A stretch of DNA of 64,000 bases, taken from contig JAEWPV010000016.1 in the NCBI GenBank assembly GCA_023460535.1, forward strand, positions 62,001 through 126,000, in the 5' to 3' direction. The notes beneath the pieces are model-generated. The model made no database searches and was not told the DNA's origin. It was given only the letters and a program-made list of their open reading frames with translations. This document shows, piece after piece, positions 7,957 to 17,234 of this stretch. The position numbers were made by a program, and so were the translations under genes. How positions within the stretch are numbered: position 1 is the stretch's first letter; every line of letters begins with the position of its first letter. Source of the DNA: Bacillota bacterium. GTDB taxonomy: Bacteria > Bacillota > Clostridia > Oscillospirales > Ruminococcaceae.

Positions 7957-8952
7957 ATGGCGAAACTCTACTACGAGAAGGACTGTGACCTAGGCGTACT
8001 AAAAAACAAGACGGTGGCTATCATCGGCTACGGCAGTCAGGGACACGCGCATGCGCTGAACCTGCACGAGAGCGGCGTAAAGGTTGTCGTCGGTCTGTAC
8101 GAGGGCGCACCCTCCGCCAAGCGCGCACAGGAAAAGGGACTCACCGTAATGACCACGGCGGATGCCGTGAAGGCGGCGGACGTGGTGATGATTCTCATCA
8201 ACGACGAGAAGCAGCCCGCCATGTACGAGAAGGACATTAAGCCAAACCTGCGCCCCGGCATGACCTTGATGTTTGCACACGGCTTTAACATCCACTACGG
8301 GCAGATTGTTCCCCCCGCGGATATTGACGTAATCATGATTGCCCCCAAGGGACCCGGACACACCGTGCGCACCCAGTTTGAAGAGGGCAAGGGCGTACCC
8401 TGCCTGATTGCCGTGTATCAGGACGCAACCGGCAACGCGTTTGCCACCGGGCTTGCATACGCGCTGGGCATTGGCGGCGCAAGAGCGGGCGTGCTCGAGA
8501 CCACCTTTAAGGAGGAGACCGAGACCGACCTGTTCGGCGAGCAGGCAGTGCTGTGTGGCGGTGTTACCGCGCTGATGAAGGCGGGCTTTGAAACACTGGT
8601 GGAGGCCGGCTATCAGCCCGAGAGCGCGTACTTTGAGTGTATTCACGAGATGAAGCTGATTATCGACCTTGTGGTGGCAGGCGGTCTTTCGATGATGCGC
8701 TACTCCATCAGCGATACTGCCGAGTACGGCGACTACACCGTTGGTAGCCGCGTCATCACCGACGAAACCAAGAAGGAGATGAAGAAGGTTCTCACCGAGA
8801 TTCAGGACGGCACCTTTGCCCGCAACTGGATTTTGGAGAATCAGGCAAACCGCCCCTACTTCAACTCCATGCGCCGCATCCAGAAGGAGCACCTGTGCGA
8901 GAAGGTCGGCGCAGAGCTGCGCGACAAGATGAGCTGGAAGCCCGGCAAGTAA
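7957..8952 (+). CDS. ilvC: Ketol-acid reductoisomerase (class I)
   Basis: 331 residues, the short class I form. It isomerises and reduces acetolactate or acetohydroxybutyrate with NAD(P)H and Mg. The N-terminal Rossmann domain has IIGYGSQGHAHALNL; the C-terminal knotted domain has ETDLFGEQAVLCGG and the Mg ligands in the E-rich helix (YFECIHEMKLI). ATG 7957 is chosen over an in-frame TTG at 7939 because GGAGGA lies directly upstream. The cofactor loop after the second strand reads GLYEGAPSAKR, with Tyr where many NADPH-specific enzymes have Arg, so the cofactor preference may be relaxed. Confidence 0.96.
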   Translation: MAKLYYEKDCDLGVLKNKTVAIIGYGSQGHAHALNLHESGVKVVVGLYEGAPSAKRAQEKGLTVMTTADAVKAADVVMILINDEKQPAMYEKDIKPNLRPGMTLMFAHGFNIHYGQIVPPADIDVIMIAPKGPGHTVRTQFEEGKGVPCLIAVYQDATGNAFATGLAYALGIGGARAGVLETTFKEETETDLFGEQAVLCGGVTALMKAGFETLVEAGYQPESAYFECIHEMKLIIDLVVAGGLSMMRYSISDTAEYGDYTVGSRVITDETKKEMKKVLTEIQDGTFARNWILENQANRPYFNSMRRIQKEHLCEKVGAELRDKMSWKPGK

Positions 8953-9062
8953 GCCGCAAAAGCAAAACCGCTGCATGCGCCCTGCGGTGTGTAGGGCGCA
9001 TGCAGAATAACAAAGTAAACAGTATGGATTGGACCGATTACAGATAGAAAGCGGCGAATGGA

Positions 9063-10751
9063 ATGAACAGCGATAACATGAAACTAGGCGTACAGCGCGC
9101 CCCCCAACGCTCCCTGCTCAAGGCAAACGGGCTGGACGACGCGCAGATACAAAAGCCTATTATCGGCATTGTAAACTCGTTTAACGAGGTCGTGCCGGGG
9201 CACACCCATCTTGACCGACTAGCCCGTGCCGTGAAGGACGGCGTTTTGGCGGCAGGGGGAACCCCGCTGGAGTTTAACACCATCGCGGTGTGCGACGGCA
9301 TTGCCATGGGTCACACCGGTATGAAGTATTCGCTTGTTTCGCGCGAGGTAATAGCCGACAGCGTGGAATGTATGGCAATGGCACACTGCTTTGACGGTTT
9401 GGTGTTTATGCCAAGCTGCGACAAGGTGGTGCCCGGCATGCTGATGGCGGCGGCAAGGCTTAACCTGCCCAGCATCTTTGTTTCGGGCGGCCCCATGCTC
9501 TCGCTCAATGCAGACGACGGTCGGGCGATGGATTTAAACAGCGTGTTTGAGGCGGTGGGCGCCCACACCGTGGGTAAGATTGACGACGAGCGGCTTTCCT
9601 ACTACGAGGATAACGCCTGCCCCACCTGCGGCTCCTGCTCGGGTATGTTCACCGCAAACTCGATGAACTGCCTGTGCGAGGCGGTCGGGCTGGCGTTGCC
9701 GGGCAACGGCAGCATCCCCGCGGTGTACGCGCAGCGCATCCGCCTTGCCAGAGCGGCGGGCGAGCGCATCCTGTCGCTGGTGAAAGAGAACGTCAGGGCG
9801 CTGGACATCCTAAACGAGCGCAGCATCCGCAACGCATTGGCGGTGGATATGGCACTGGGTTGCTCTACCAACACGGTGCTGCACCTTGCCGCCATCTGCC
9901 ACGAGGCGGGCGTGCCCTTTAACCTAAAGCTGATCAACGAAATCAGCGCAAAGACCCCGAACCTTTGCCACCTTGCCCCGGCGGGTGCCCACCATATGCA
10001 GGACCTATACGCGGCAGGCGGCGTAACGGCGGTTATGGCAGAGATTGCAAAGGCGGGACTACTTGACACCGAGGTGCCCGTTACGGCGGGCGGAACACTG
10101 GGCGACGTGCTTGGGCGCGCAAGGGTGATAAACCACGAGGTCATCCGACCCGTTGAAGACCCCTACTCTAAAACCGGCGGGCTTGCCATTCTGTTTGGTA
10201 ACCTAGCGCCAAACGGCGCGGTGGTAAAGCGCAGCGCGGTGGACGAAAGCATGCTGGTGCACAAGGGCCCCGCCCGGGTGTTTAACAGTGAGGATGAGGC
10301 AAGCAAGGCGATCTTCGGCGGCGAGATTCACAGCGGCGACGTGGTGGTTATCCGCTACGAGGGCCCCGCGGGGGGACCCGGTATGCGCGAGATGCTCGCC
10401 CCAACATCCGCCATTGCGGGCATGGGGCTTGACAAGGAGGTCGCACTCATCACCGACGGACGGTTCTCGGGTGCAACACGAGGCGCCGCCATCGGTCACC
10501 TTTCGCCCGAAGCGGCACTGGGCGGACCGATTGCCTACCTGCAGGAGGGCGACATTGTCTCCATCAACATCCCCGAGTATAAGCTGGAGGTTTTGCTAAC
10601 CGACGAGGAGCTAGCCGCGCGCAGGGCGTCTATGACGCTAAAGCCGCCGTTAGCGGTAACCGGCGTACTAAAAAAATACCAAAGCATGGTCACCAGCGCG
10701 GATAAAGGCGCGGTGCCCGTCTGCTACGAAAAACAACAGCCACCAAATTAA
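9063..10751 (+). CDS. ilvD: Dihydroxy-acid dehydratase
   Basis: 562 residues, standard for IlvD. It dehydrates 2,3-dihydroxy-3-methyl acids to the branched 2-oxo acids, using an Fe-S cluster and Mg. Cluster and active-site motifs are visible: PSCDKVVPGM, CPTCGSCSGMFTANSMNC and the C-terminal GRFSGATRGAAIGHLSPEA. The start at 9063 gives the N-terminus MNSDNMKLGVQRAPQRSLLK, which aligns with typical IlvD starts. It lies 110 bases after ilvC and within the same transcription unit. The ribosome binding site is weak (AAAGCGG). Confidence 0.96.
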   Translation: MNSDNMKLGVQRAPQRSLLKANGLDDAQIQKPIIGIVNSFNEVVPGHTHLDRLARAVKDGVLAAGGTPLEFNTIAVCDGIAMGHTGMKYSLVSREVIADSVECMAMAHCFDGLVFMPSCDKVVPGMLMAAARLNLPSIFVSGGPMLSLNADDGRAMDLNSVFEAVGAHTVGKIDDERLSYYEDNACPTCGSCSGMFTANSMNCLCEAVGLALPGNGSIPAVYAQRIRLARAAGERILSLVKENVRALDILNERSIRNALAVDMALGCSTNTVLHLAAICHEAGVPFNLKLINEISAKTPNLCHLAPAGAHHMQDLYAAGGVTAVMAEIAKAGLLDTEVPVTAGGTLGDVLGRARVINHEVIRPVEDPYSKTGGLAILFGNLAPNGAVVKRSAVDESMLVHKGPARVFNSEDEASKAIFGGEIHSGDVVVIRYEGPAGGPGMREMLAPTSAIAGMGLDKEVALITDGRFSGATRGAAIGHLSPEAALGGPIAYLQEGDIVSINIPEYKLEVLLTDEELAARRASMTLKPPLAVTGVLKKYQSMVTSADKGAVPVCYEKQQPPN

Positions 10752-10780
10752 CTTAAATGTGTATAGGGAGAACGAACGAC

Positions 10781-12292
10781 ATGGATAGAAAGATTTATAT
10801 TTTCGACACCACCCTGCGCGACGGCGAGCAATCGCCCGGTTGCAGCATGAACCTTGAGGAGAAGATTGAGGTTGCACGCCAGCTAGAGCGCCTAAAGGTG
10901 GATATCATCGAAGCAGGCTTTGCTATCTCGAGCAAGGGGGATTTCGAGTCGATCGAGACCATTGCCAAAACGGTAAAGGACTGCACCGTCGCTTCGCTCT
11001 CCCGCGCACTAGAAAAGGACATCGACGCCTCCTACGAGGCGGTGCGGCACGCACAGTCTCCGCTGATTCACACCTTTATCGCCACCTCGCCTATTCATAT
11101 GGAATACAAGTTGCGCATGACACCCGACCGGGTGCTTGAGCAGGCCGAGGCGATGGTGGCGTACGCAAAGAAGCGCTGCTCTCAGGTGGAGTTCTCGTGC
11201 GAGGATGCCACCCGCAGCGAGCCGGAGTTTCTTGCCAAGGTGCTGCGCAAGGTCATTGCGGCGGGCGCTACGGTGGTTAACATCCCCGATACCGTGGGTT
11301 ACACCACCCCCGAGGAGATGTATAACCTGATTGAGTACCTGATAAAGAACGTGGATAACATCGACCGGGCGCGCATCTCGATGCACTGCCACAACGACCT
11401 TGGCATGGCGGTTGCAAACTCGCTTGCCGGCATCCGCGCGGGTGCCTCGCAGGTGGAATGCACCATCAACGGGCTGGGCGAGCGCGCGGGCAATGCGGCG
11501 CTGGAGGAGATTACGATGGCACTTCACACCCGCCGCCAGTCGCTCGGGTGCTATACCGACATCGACACCACCCAGATTACCAAGGCAAGCCGCCTGATTT
11601 ACAACACCATCGGCGTAATACCGCCGCTGAACAAGCCCATTGTGGGCAAGAACGCGTTTGCGCATGAGTCGGGTATTCACCAGCACGGCGTCGCAGCCGA
11701 GCGCACCACCTACGAGATTATGACCCCCGAATCGATTGGGCTGAAAAAGAACAAGATGGTGCTGGGCAAGCACAGCGGACGCCACGCCTTTGTCGACCAG
11801 CTTAAGGAGTGGGGCTACGAGCCCTCCGCCGAGGAAATCGACCTCTACTTTGCGCAGTTTAAAGAGCTGTGCGACAAGAAAAAAGAGGTGACCCGCCTTG
11901 ACCTTGAGGCGATTGTCTCTAGCAAGGCACCCACCATCAAGGGCGACTACAAGTTAAGCCGCTTTGACGTACACGCAAGCAACTTCTCCACCGCGTCCAG
12001 TGTGGTGCGGCTTGAGAAGGACGGCGAGGAGAAGGAGGAGGTCGCCATCGGCGACGGACCCATCGACGCATCCTTCAACGCCATCTCCAAGGTGACGGGC
12101 GCGCCCGAGCACTCGCTGGAGGATTACTCCATCCGCTCGGTGGGCGAGGGGCGTGACGCACTGGGCGAGGTTATGGTAAAGCTGCGCGCGGGCGACCGCA
12201 TCTATACCGGCAGGGGTCTTTCTACCGATATTATTGAAGCGAGCCTGCTTGCGTACCTAAACGCAACCAACAAGCTGCTTCGCACCCTGTAA
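10781..12292 (+). CDS. leuA: 2-Isopropylmalate synthase
   Basis: 503 residues, matching bacterial LeuA. It condenses 2-oxoisovalerate with acetyl-CoA in the first committed step to leucine. The TIM barrel starts FDTTLRDGEQSPGCSM. The metal-binding HxH motif is in MHCHNDLGMAVANS, and the flexible-domain motif GIHQHG precedes a C-terminal LeuA allosteric domain (about 365-500). ATG 10781 is chosen because it fits the family N-terminus and has AGGGAG upstream. It is co-transcribed between ilvD and cimA. Confidence 0.96.
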   Translation: MDRKIYIFDTTLRDGEQSPGCSMNLEEKIEVARQLERLKVDIIEAGFAISSKGDFESIETIAKTVKDCTVASLSRALEKDIDASYEAVRHAQSPLIHTFIATSPIHMEYKLRMTPDRVLEQAEAMVAYAKKRCSQVEFSCEDATRSEPEFLAKVLRKVIAAGATVVNIPDTVGYTTPEEMYNLIEYLIKNVDNIDRARISMHCHNDLGMAVANSLAGIRAGASQVECTINGLGERAGNAALEEITMALHTRRQSLGCYTDIDTTQITKASRLIYNTIGVIPPLNKPIVGKNAFAHESGIHQHGVAAERTTYEIMTPESIGLKKNKMVLGKHSGRHAFVDQLKEWGYEPSAEEIDLYFAQFKELCDKKKEVTRLDLEAIVSSKAPTIKGDYKLSRFDVHASNFSTASSVVRLEKDGEEKEEVAIGDGPIDASFNAISKVTGAPEHSLEDYSIRSVGEGRDALGEVMVKLRAGDRIYTGRGLSTDIIEASLLAYLNATNKLLRTL

Positions 12293-12380
12293 CAAACGGG
12301 TGATACAACCATCATATCCGACGTTTTAATACGAGGCACAGCAGTACAATGGCGGCAGCCGGAAAGGGTTGGGAACACAC

Positions 12381-13946
12381 ATGAAACAGCTTGAGATACT
12401 GGACACCACTCTGCGCGACGGGGCGCAAAGCGAGGGGATATCCTTTTCGGTATCCGATAAGCTCGCCATTGCCAAGGTGCTTGACGGCTTCGGCGTTGCA
12501 TATATCGAGGCAGGCAACCCCGTCTCAAACCCCAAGGACATGGAGTTTTTTGAAAAGGCGCAGGAACTAAACCTTACAACCGCAAAGCTATGCGCCTTTG
12601 GCAGCACCCGCCGCAAGAACGTTGCGGTAGAAAACGACGAAAACGTGCGCTCGCTGCTTAGCGCAAACACCCCCGCCGTGTCCATCTTCGGCAAGTCATG
12701 GGACCTGCACGTGACCGAGGTGCTAAAGGCAACGCCGGAAGAAAACCTTGCCCTGGTGTACGACACCATCGCGTTTATGAAGCAAAACGGCAAGGAAGTC
12801 ATCTTTGACGCGGAGCACTTCTTTGACGGCTACAAGGCAAACGCCGAGTACGCCCTAAAGGTGCTGGACGCAGCAACCAGAGCGGGCGCCGATGTGCTCT
12901 GCCTGTGCGACACCAACGGCGGCGCAGACCCCGTCGAGATTTCAGACATCACCAAAACGGTGTGCACAACCTTCCCGCAGGTGCGCGTGGGCATTCACTG
13001 CCACAACGACATTGGCTGCGCGGTGGCAAACTCCATCGTTTCGGTGGAGGCGGGGGCTACGCACATTCAAGGAACGTTTACCGGCATCGGCGAGCGGTGC
13101 GGCAACGCAAACCTGTCCACCATCATCCCGACGCTGCAGCTTAAAAAGGGGTACCGCTGTGTAACGGGCGACATGGAGAAGCTGACCCCCACCGCCGTGA
13201 AGCTTTCGGAGATTAGCAACATGAGCCTGCGGGGCAATATGCCCTACGTCGGCAGCAGTGCGTTCGCCCACAAGGGCGGCATGCACATCGACGGCGTAAA
13301 CAAGCTCTCCCGCAGCTTCGAGCATATCCCGCCCAATTCGGTGGGCAACAGCCGCCGCTTCTTGCTATCCGAGGTTGCGGGGCGCAACGCTTTGATGGCA
13401 AAGCTCGCGGGAACGTCGGTGGCCGATGCCGTTACCGAGGCAAACCAAACTGCCGAGCTGCTTGCCCTGCTTAAGGAAAAGGAGCACGAGGGCTACCAGT
13501 TTGAGGCGGCGGACGCAAGCTTTGAGCTGCTTGTTAAACGTGCGCTGGGTTTGTTTACCCCCCATTTTAGCCTGGATATGTACAAAACCAACGGCGAGTT
13601 CCCGTCGCCCGACGGCGAGACTAACGCAAGCGCGATGCTGAAGATTCAGGTGGGCGGCACGCACGAAACCACCGCCGCGGTGGGCAATGGTCCGGTACAC
13701 GCGCTGGACCTTGCACTGCGCAAGGCGCTACTCGTGTTCTACCCGCAGCTTGAGCGGGTACACCTGACCGACTATAAGGTGCGTGTGCTGCAGGCGGAGC
13801 ACGCCACGGGCGCAAAGGTGCGCGTACTGATAGAAAGCAGTGATGGCACGAGAAAATGGACGACGGTGGGTGTCTCTACCGATATCATCGCCGCAAGCTG
13901 GGAGGCGCTGGTCGATTCCATCGAATATGCTCTGATGAATGGATAA
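12381..13946 (+). CDS. cimA: (R)-Citramalate synthase
   Basis: 521 residues and LeuA-like, but closer to the citramalate synthase subgroup: the N-terminus reads LEILDTTLRDGAQSEGISFS, and the middle has the EVIFDAEHFFDGY, CLCDTNGG and HCHNDIGCAVANS motifs seen in CimA. It makes citramalate from pyruvate and acetyl-CoA. LeuC-LeuD and LeuB downstream can then convert citramalate to 2-oxobutyrate, the isoleucine precursor, without threonine deaminase. No ilvA is present in this window. A C-terminal LeuA-type dimerisation domain is kept. It starts at ATG 12381, 88 bases after leuA. Confidence 0.9.
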   Translation: MKQLEILDTTLRDGAQSEGISFSVSDKLAIAKVLDGFGVAYIEAGNPVSNPKDMEFFEKAQELNLTTAKLCAFGSTRRKNVAVENDENVRSLLSANTPAVSIFGKSWDLHVTEVLKATPEENLALVYDTIAFMKQNGKEVIFDAEHFFDGYKANAEYALKVLDAATRAGADVLCLCDTNGGADPVEISDITKTVCTTFPQVRVGIHCHNDIGCAVANSIVSVEAGATHIQGTFTGIGERCGNANLSTIIPTLQLKKGYRCVTGDMEKLTPTAVKLSEISNMSLRGNMPYVGSSAFAHKGGMHIDGVNKLSRSFEHIPPNSVGNSRRFLLSEVAGRNALMAKLAGTSVADAVTEANQTAELLALLKEKEHEGYQFEAADASFELLVKRALGLFTPHFSLDMYKTNGEFPSPDGETNASAMLKIQVGGTHETTAAVGNGPVHALDLALRKALLVFYPQLERVHLTDYKVRVLQAEHATGAKVRVLIESSDGTRKWTTVGVSTDIIAASWEALVDSIEYALMNG

Positions 13947-14008
13947 GGTAGTTATTAAGGAATAAGGCTACGCAAAAGGTAGTAACCTATGAGGTGAGCG
14001 TTTTTTGC

Positions 14009-14035
14009 CGCCGCTTTTGGGGATGAAAAGCGGCG
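14009..14035 (+). other. Hairpin between cimA and leuC
   Basis: A 10-bp perfect inverted repeat (14009-14018 with 14026-14035, CGCCGCTTTT/AAAAGCGGCG) lies 55 bases upstream of leuC. There is no T-run after it, so it is more likely an mRNA processing or stabilising hairpin, or chance, than a terminator. Confidence 0.4.
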
Positions 14036-14090
14036 TAACAGGCACTGCGCACCGCACAAACGAATACGGGTTGGAAAGGAACGAAGAACT

Positions 14091-15350
14091 ATGGCAATGA
14101 CAATGACGCAAAAGATTCTGGCAAGCCATTGCGGGAAGAAGGAGGTCGCCGCCGGCGATATGATCATGGCGGATCTTGATCTGGTGTTGGGTAACGACAT
14201 CACCTCTCCCGTTGCCATTAACGAGTACGAAAAGGCGGGCTGCGGCGAGGTGTTTAGCCAAAGCAAGATTGCGCTGGTGCTGGACCACTTTACCCCCAAC
14301 AAGGACATTAAGGCCGCCGAGCAGAGCAAGCAGGTGCGCCTGTTTGCCCGCGAAAAGGGCATACAGAACTTCTTTGACGTAGGCGAGATGGGCGTAGAGC
14401 ATGCGCTGCTGCCCGAAAAAGGGCTGGTCGTCGCGGGCGATGTCATCATCGGCGCAGACAGCCATACCTGCACCTACGGCGCACTGGGCGCATTTAGTAC
14501 CGGCGTCGGCTCTACCGATATGGCGGCGGGCATGGCGTACGGCAAGGCGTGGTTTAAGGTGCCCGGCGCCATTCAGTTTAACCTGACGGGTCGCTTTAAC
14601 AAGCACGTTTCGGGCAAGGATTTGATTTTGCACATCATCGGAATGATCGGTGTGGACGGCGCGCTGTATAAGTCGATGGAGTTTGCGGGCGACGGCGTAA
14701 AGAACCTGACGATTGACGACCGCCTGTGTGTTGCCAATATGGCGATTGAGGCGGGCGGCAAGAACGGCATCTTCCCCGTGGATGAGGTCACACTGGCTTA
14801 CATCGCCGAGCACAGCGACCGTGGGCCCGTCATCTTTGCGGCGGACGAGGATGCACCCTATGACGCGGTGTATGACATCGACCTTTCGGCCATACGCCCC
14901 ACTGTGGCGTTCCCCCATCTGCCCAGCAACACCAAAACGGTGGATGAGGCGGGCGAGGTTGCCATTGACCAGGTGGTCATCGGCTCCTGCACCAACGGCA
15001 GATTATCCGATATGCACGAAGCCGCCGCCATCCTTAAGGGCAGGCGTGTTGATAAAAACGTGAGAACCATCGTTATTCCCGCAACGCAGAAGATTTACCT
15101 GCAGGCGATGGAGGAAGGGCTGCTCAAAGACTTTATCGAAGCGGGCTGCATCGTAAGCACCCCCACCTGCGGGCCCTGCCTGGGCGGACACATGGGTATT
15201 CTTGCCGAGGGCGAGCGCTGTGTGGCAACCACCAACCGCAACTTCATCGGGCGCATGGGTCACCCCAAGAGCGAGGTGTACCTGGCAAGCCCCGCCGTTG
15301 CGGCGGCGTCTGCGATTGCCGGTAAGATTGCGTCCCCCGAGGGCATTTAA
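14091..15350 (+). CDS. leuC: 3-Isopropylmalate dehydratase, large subunit
   Basis: 419 residues, the short two-subunit aconitase-type form. With LeuD it isomerises 2- to 3-isopropylmalate, and with CimA present probably citramalate to methylmalate. The 4Fe-4S ligands are visible in VIGSCTNGR and TPTCGPCLGGHMG. The N-terminal DHFTPNKD and GADSHTCTYGALGAF motifs are typical. ATG 14091 follows GGAAAGGA. Confidence 0.95.
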   Translation: MAMTMTQKILASHCGKKEVAAGDMIMADLDLVLGNDITSPVAINEYEKAGCGEVFSQSKIALVLDHFTPNKDIKAAEQSKQVRLFAREKGIQNFFDVGEMGVEHALLPEKGLVVAGDVIIGADSHTCTYGALGAFSTGVGSTDMAAGMAYGKAWFKVPGAIQFNLTGRFNKHVSGKDLILHIIGMIGVDGALYKSMEFAGDGVKNLTIDDRLCVANMAIEAGGKNGIFPVDEVTLAYIAEHSDRGPVIFAADEDAPYDAVYDIDLSAIRPTVAFPHLPSNTKTVDEAGEVAIDQVVIGSCTNGRLSDMHEAAAILKGRRVDKNVRTIVIPATQKIYLQAMEEGLLKDFIEAGCIVSTPTCGPCLGGHMGILAEGERCVATTNRNFIGRMGHPKSEVYLASPAVAAASAIAGKIASPEGI

Positions 15351-15443
15351 TCCGAAGCGTTGTAATAACGGGCAGTACGATACATCATGGTCTTTGCGCG
15401 TACCCACACGCGCACCGACCCGATTGAAAGGAACTGGATAGCT

Positions 15444-15923
15444 ATGATCACAAACGCGACCGTGATAAAATACGGCGATAACGTCGATACCGACGTCATC
15501 ATCCCCGCGCGCTACCTCAACACCTCCGACCCCAAGGAGCTTGCCGCCCACTGCATGGAGGACCTTGACAAGACCTTTGTTAGCCGTGTAAAGGAAGGCG
15601 ACGTGATGGTTGGCGGCGCAAACTTCGGCTGCGGCTCCTCCCGCGAGCACGCCCCCCTTGCCATTAAAACCAGCGGCATCTCCTGCGTGGTGGCAAAGAG
15701 CTTTGCGCGCATCTTCTACCGCAACGCCATTAACATCGGGTTGCCTATTATCGAGTGCGACGCGGACATCGACGAGGGCGACAAGGTGAGCATTGATTTT
15801 GACAAGGGAGAGTTGACGAACCATACCAAGGGCGCAACCGTCACCTTTCAGCCGTTCCCCGCATTTTTGCAGAACATCGTAGCGGCGGGCGGGTTGTTAA
15901 AATCGCTTGCCAAGGGAAGCTAA
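15444..15923 (+). CDS. leuD: 3-Isopropylmalate dehydratase, small subunit
   Basis: 159 residues, the aconitase swivel domain partner of LeuC. The substrate-recognition loop (NTSDPKELAAHCMED) follows the NVDTDVIIPARYL motif, and GCGSSREHAPLAIK is the diagnostic signature. ATG 15444 is preferred over an in-frame start at 15387 because GAAAGGA lies 11 bases upstream and the family N-terminus begins here. It ends 34 bases before leuB. Confidence 0.95.
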   Translation: MITNATVIKYGDNVDTDVIIPARYLNTSDPKELAAHCMEDLDKTFVSRVKEGDVMVGGANFGCGSSREHAPLAIKTSGISCVVAKSFARIFYRNAINIGLPIIECDADIDEGDKVSIDFDKGELTNHTKGATVTFQPFPAFLQNIVAAGGLLKSLAKGS

Positions 15924-15957
15924 GATAGAGCGTATCGATATCAGGAAAGGCATGGGA

Positions 15958-17037
15958 ATGGATATGAACTATAATATAGCGGTTATCGAAGGCGACGGCA
16001 TCGGCCCCGAAATTGTGCAGGCTTCCATCCGCGTGATGGAGGCGGTGGGCGCAAAGTACGGGCACACCTTCACCTTCAAAAAATACTTGATGGGCGGCGT
16101 AGCCTACGACGCAACGGGCAACCCGCTACCAAAGGAAACGGTAGACGGCTGCCTTGCAAGCGACAGCGTGCTGCTGGGCGCTGTGGGCGGTCCGAAGTGG
16201 GACACCCTGCCCGGACATCTTCGTCCCGAGGCAGCACTCCTTGGTATTCGCAAGGCGCTGGGACTGTACGCAAACATCCGCCCTGCGCAGTTGTTTGAGG
16301 CACTCGCTTCCGCCTGCCCCCTGCGCACCGACATTGCGGGCGGCGGCATTGACCTTGTGATTATCCGCGAGCTGACGGGCGGCATCTATTTTGGCGAGCG
16401 CGGCAGGCGCGTAAGCGAAGGCGGCGAGGAGGCCTTTGACACCGAGGCATACAACGTAACCGAAATCCGCCGCATTGCTAAGGTGGCGTTTGATTTGGCG
16501 AGAAAGCGCAAGAAGCAGGTTATCAGCGTAGACAAGGCAAATGTGCTCGAAAGCTCCCGCCTGTGGCGTGAGGTGGTGCACGCGGTTGCAAAGGATTACC
16601 CCGACGTGACCTGCACCGATATGCTGGTGGATAACGCCGCGATGCAGCTGATTCGCAACCCGTCGCAGTTTGACGTGGTGGTAACCAGCAACCTGTTCGG
16701 CGATATCCTATCCGACGAGGCGTCGATGCTCACCGGCTCGATTGGGCTGCTCTCGAGTGCGTCACTCGGCGACGGCACACGCGGCATGTACGAGCCGATT
16801 CACGGCTCCGCGCCCGACATTGCGGGCAAGGGCGTCGCAAACCCCATCGCCACCATCCTTTCGTGCGCGCTGATGCTGCGGCTGTCGCTCGGGCTTGCCG
16901 ACGAGGCACAGGCGATTGAGGACGCAGTTGCGTCGGTACTAAAGGACGGCGCGCGCACCGCGGACATCGCCCGAAAGGGCGAGCAGACCGTAAACTGCGA
17001 CGGCATGACCGCTCTAATTCTTTCTGCTCTCCACTAA
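15958..17037 (+). CDS. leuB: 3-Isopropylmalate dehydrogenase
   Basis: About 359 residues. It oxidatively decarboxylates 3-isopropylmalate with NAD, and can act on methylmalate made through CimA. All catalytic residues are in place: substrate Arg in LLGIRK and ANIRP, REL-TGGIYFG, the catalytic Lys in SVDKANVL, metal Asp in LVDNAAM and NLFGDILSDEAS, and the NAD site EPIHGSAPDIAGKG. ATGs at 15952, 15958 and 15964 are possible; 15958 has the best spacing from AGGAAAGG at 15943. It is the last gene of the operon. Confidence 0.95.
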   Translation: MDMNYNIAVIEGDGIGPEIVQASIRVMEAVGAKYGHTFTFKKYLMGGVAYDATGNPLPKETVDGCLASDSVLLGAVGGPKWDTLPGHLRPEAALLGIRKALGLYANIRPAQLFEALASACPLRTDIAGGGIDLVIIRELTGGIYFGERGRRVSEGGEEAFDTEAYNVTEIRRIAKVAFDLARKRKKQVISVDKANVLESSRLWREVVHAVAKDYPDVTCTDMLVDNAAMQLIRNPSQFDVVVTSNLFGDILSDEASMLTGSIGLLSSASLGDGTRGMYEPIHGSAPDIAGKGVANPIATILSCALMLRLSLGLADEAQAIEDAVASVLKDGARTADIARKGEQTVNCDGMTALILSALH

Positions 17038-17091
17038 ACTATATAATATAGCTTGTCTTTTTCGTCCAAACCGAAAACAGACAGGAAAGAC

Positions 17092-17133
17092 GCCGCCGTG
17101 TAAGGGAAAAACCTCTGAAACGGCGGCTCTTTC
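17092..17133 (+). terminator. Probable terminator after leuB
   Basis: GCCGCCGT 17092-17099 pairs with ACGGCGGC 17120-17127 and TCTTTCT follows. The loop is 20 bases and the T-run is imperfect, so it is weaker than other terminators in the window. Confidence 0.5.
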
Positions 17134-17234
17134 TGCGGCTTTACTTTTACAAGGTAATCTGATATGATAAGGACTATTGGGTAAACGGCGGCATCTGCCG
17201 GTACCGACAAAGCGACGAAAGAAACGGGATACCG

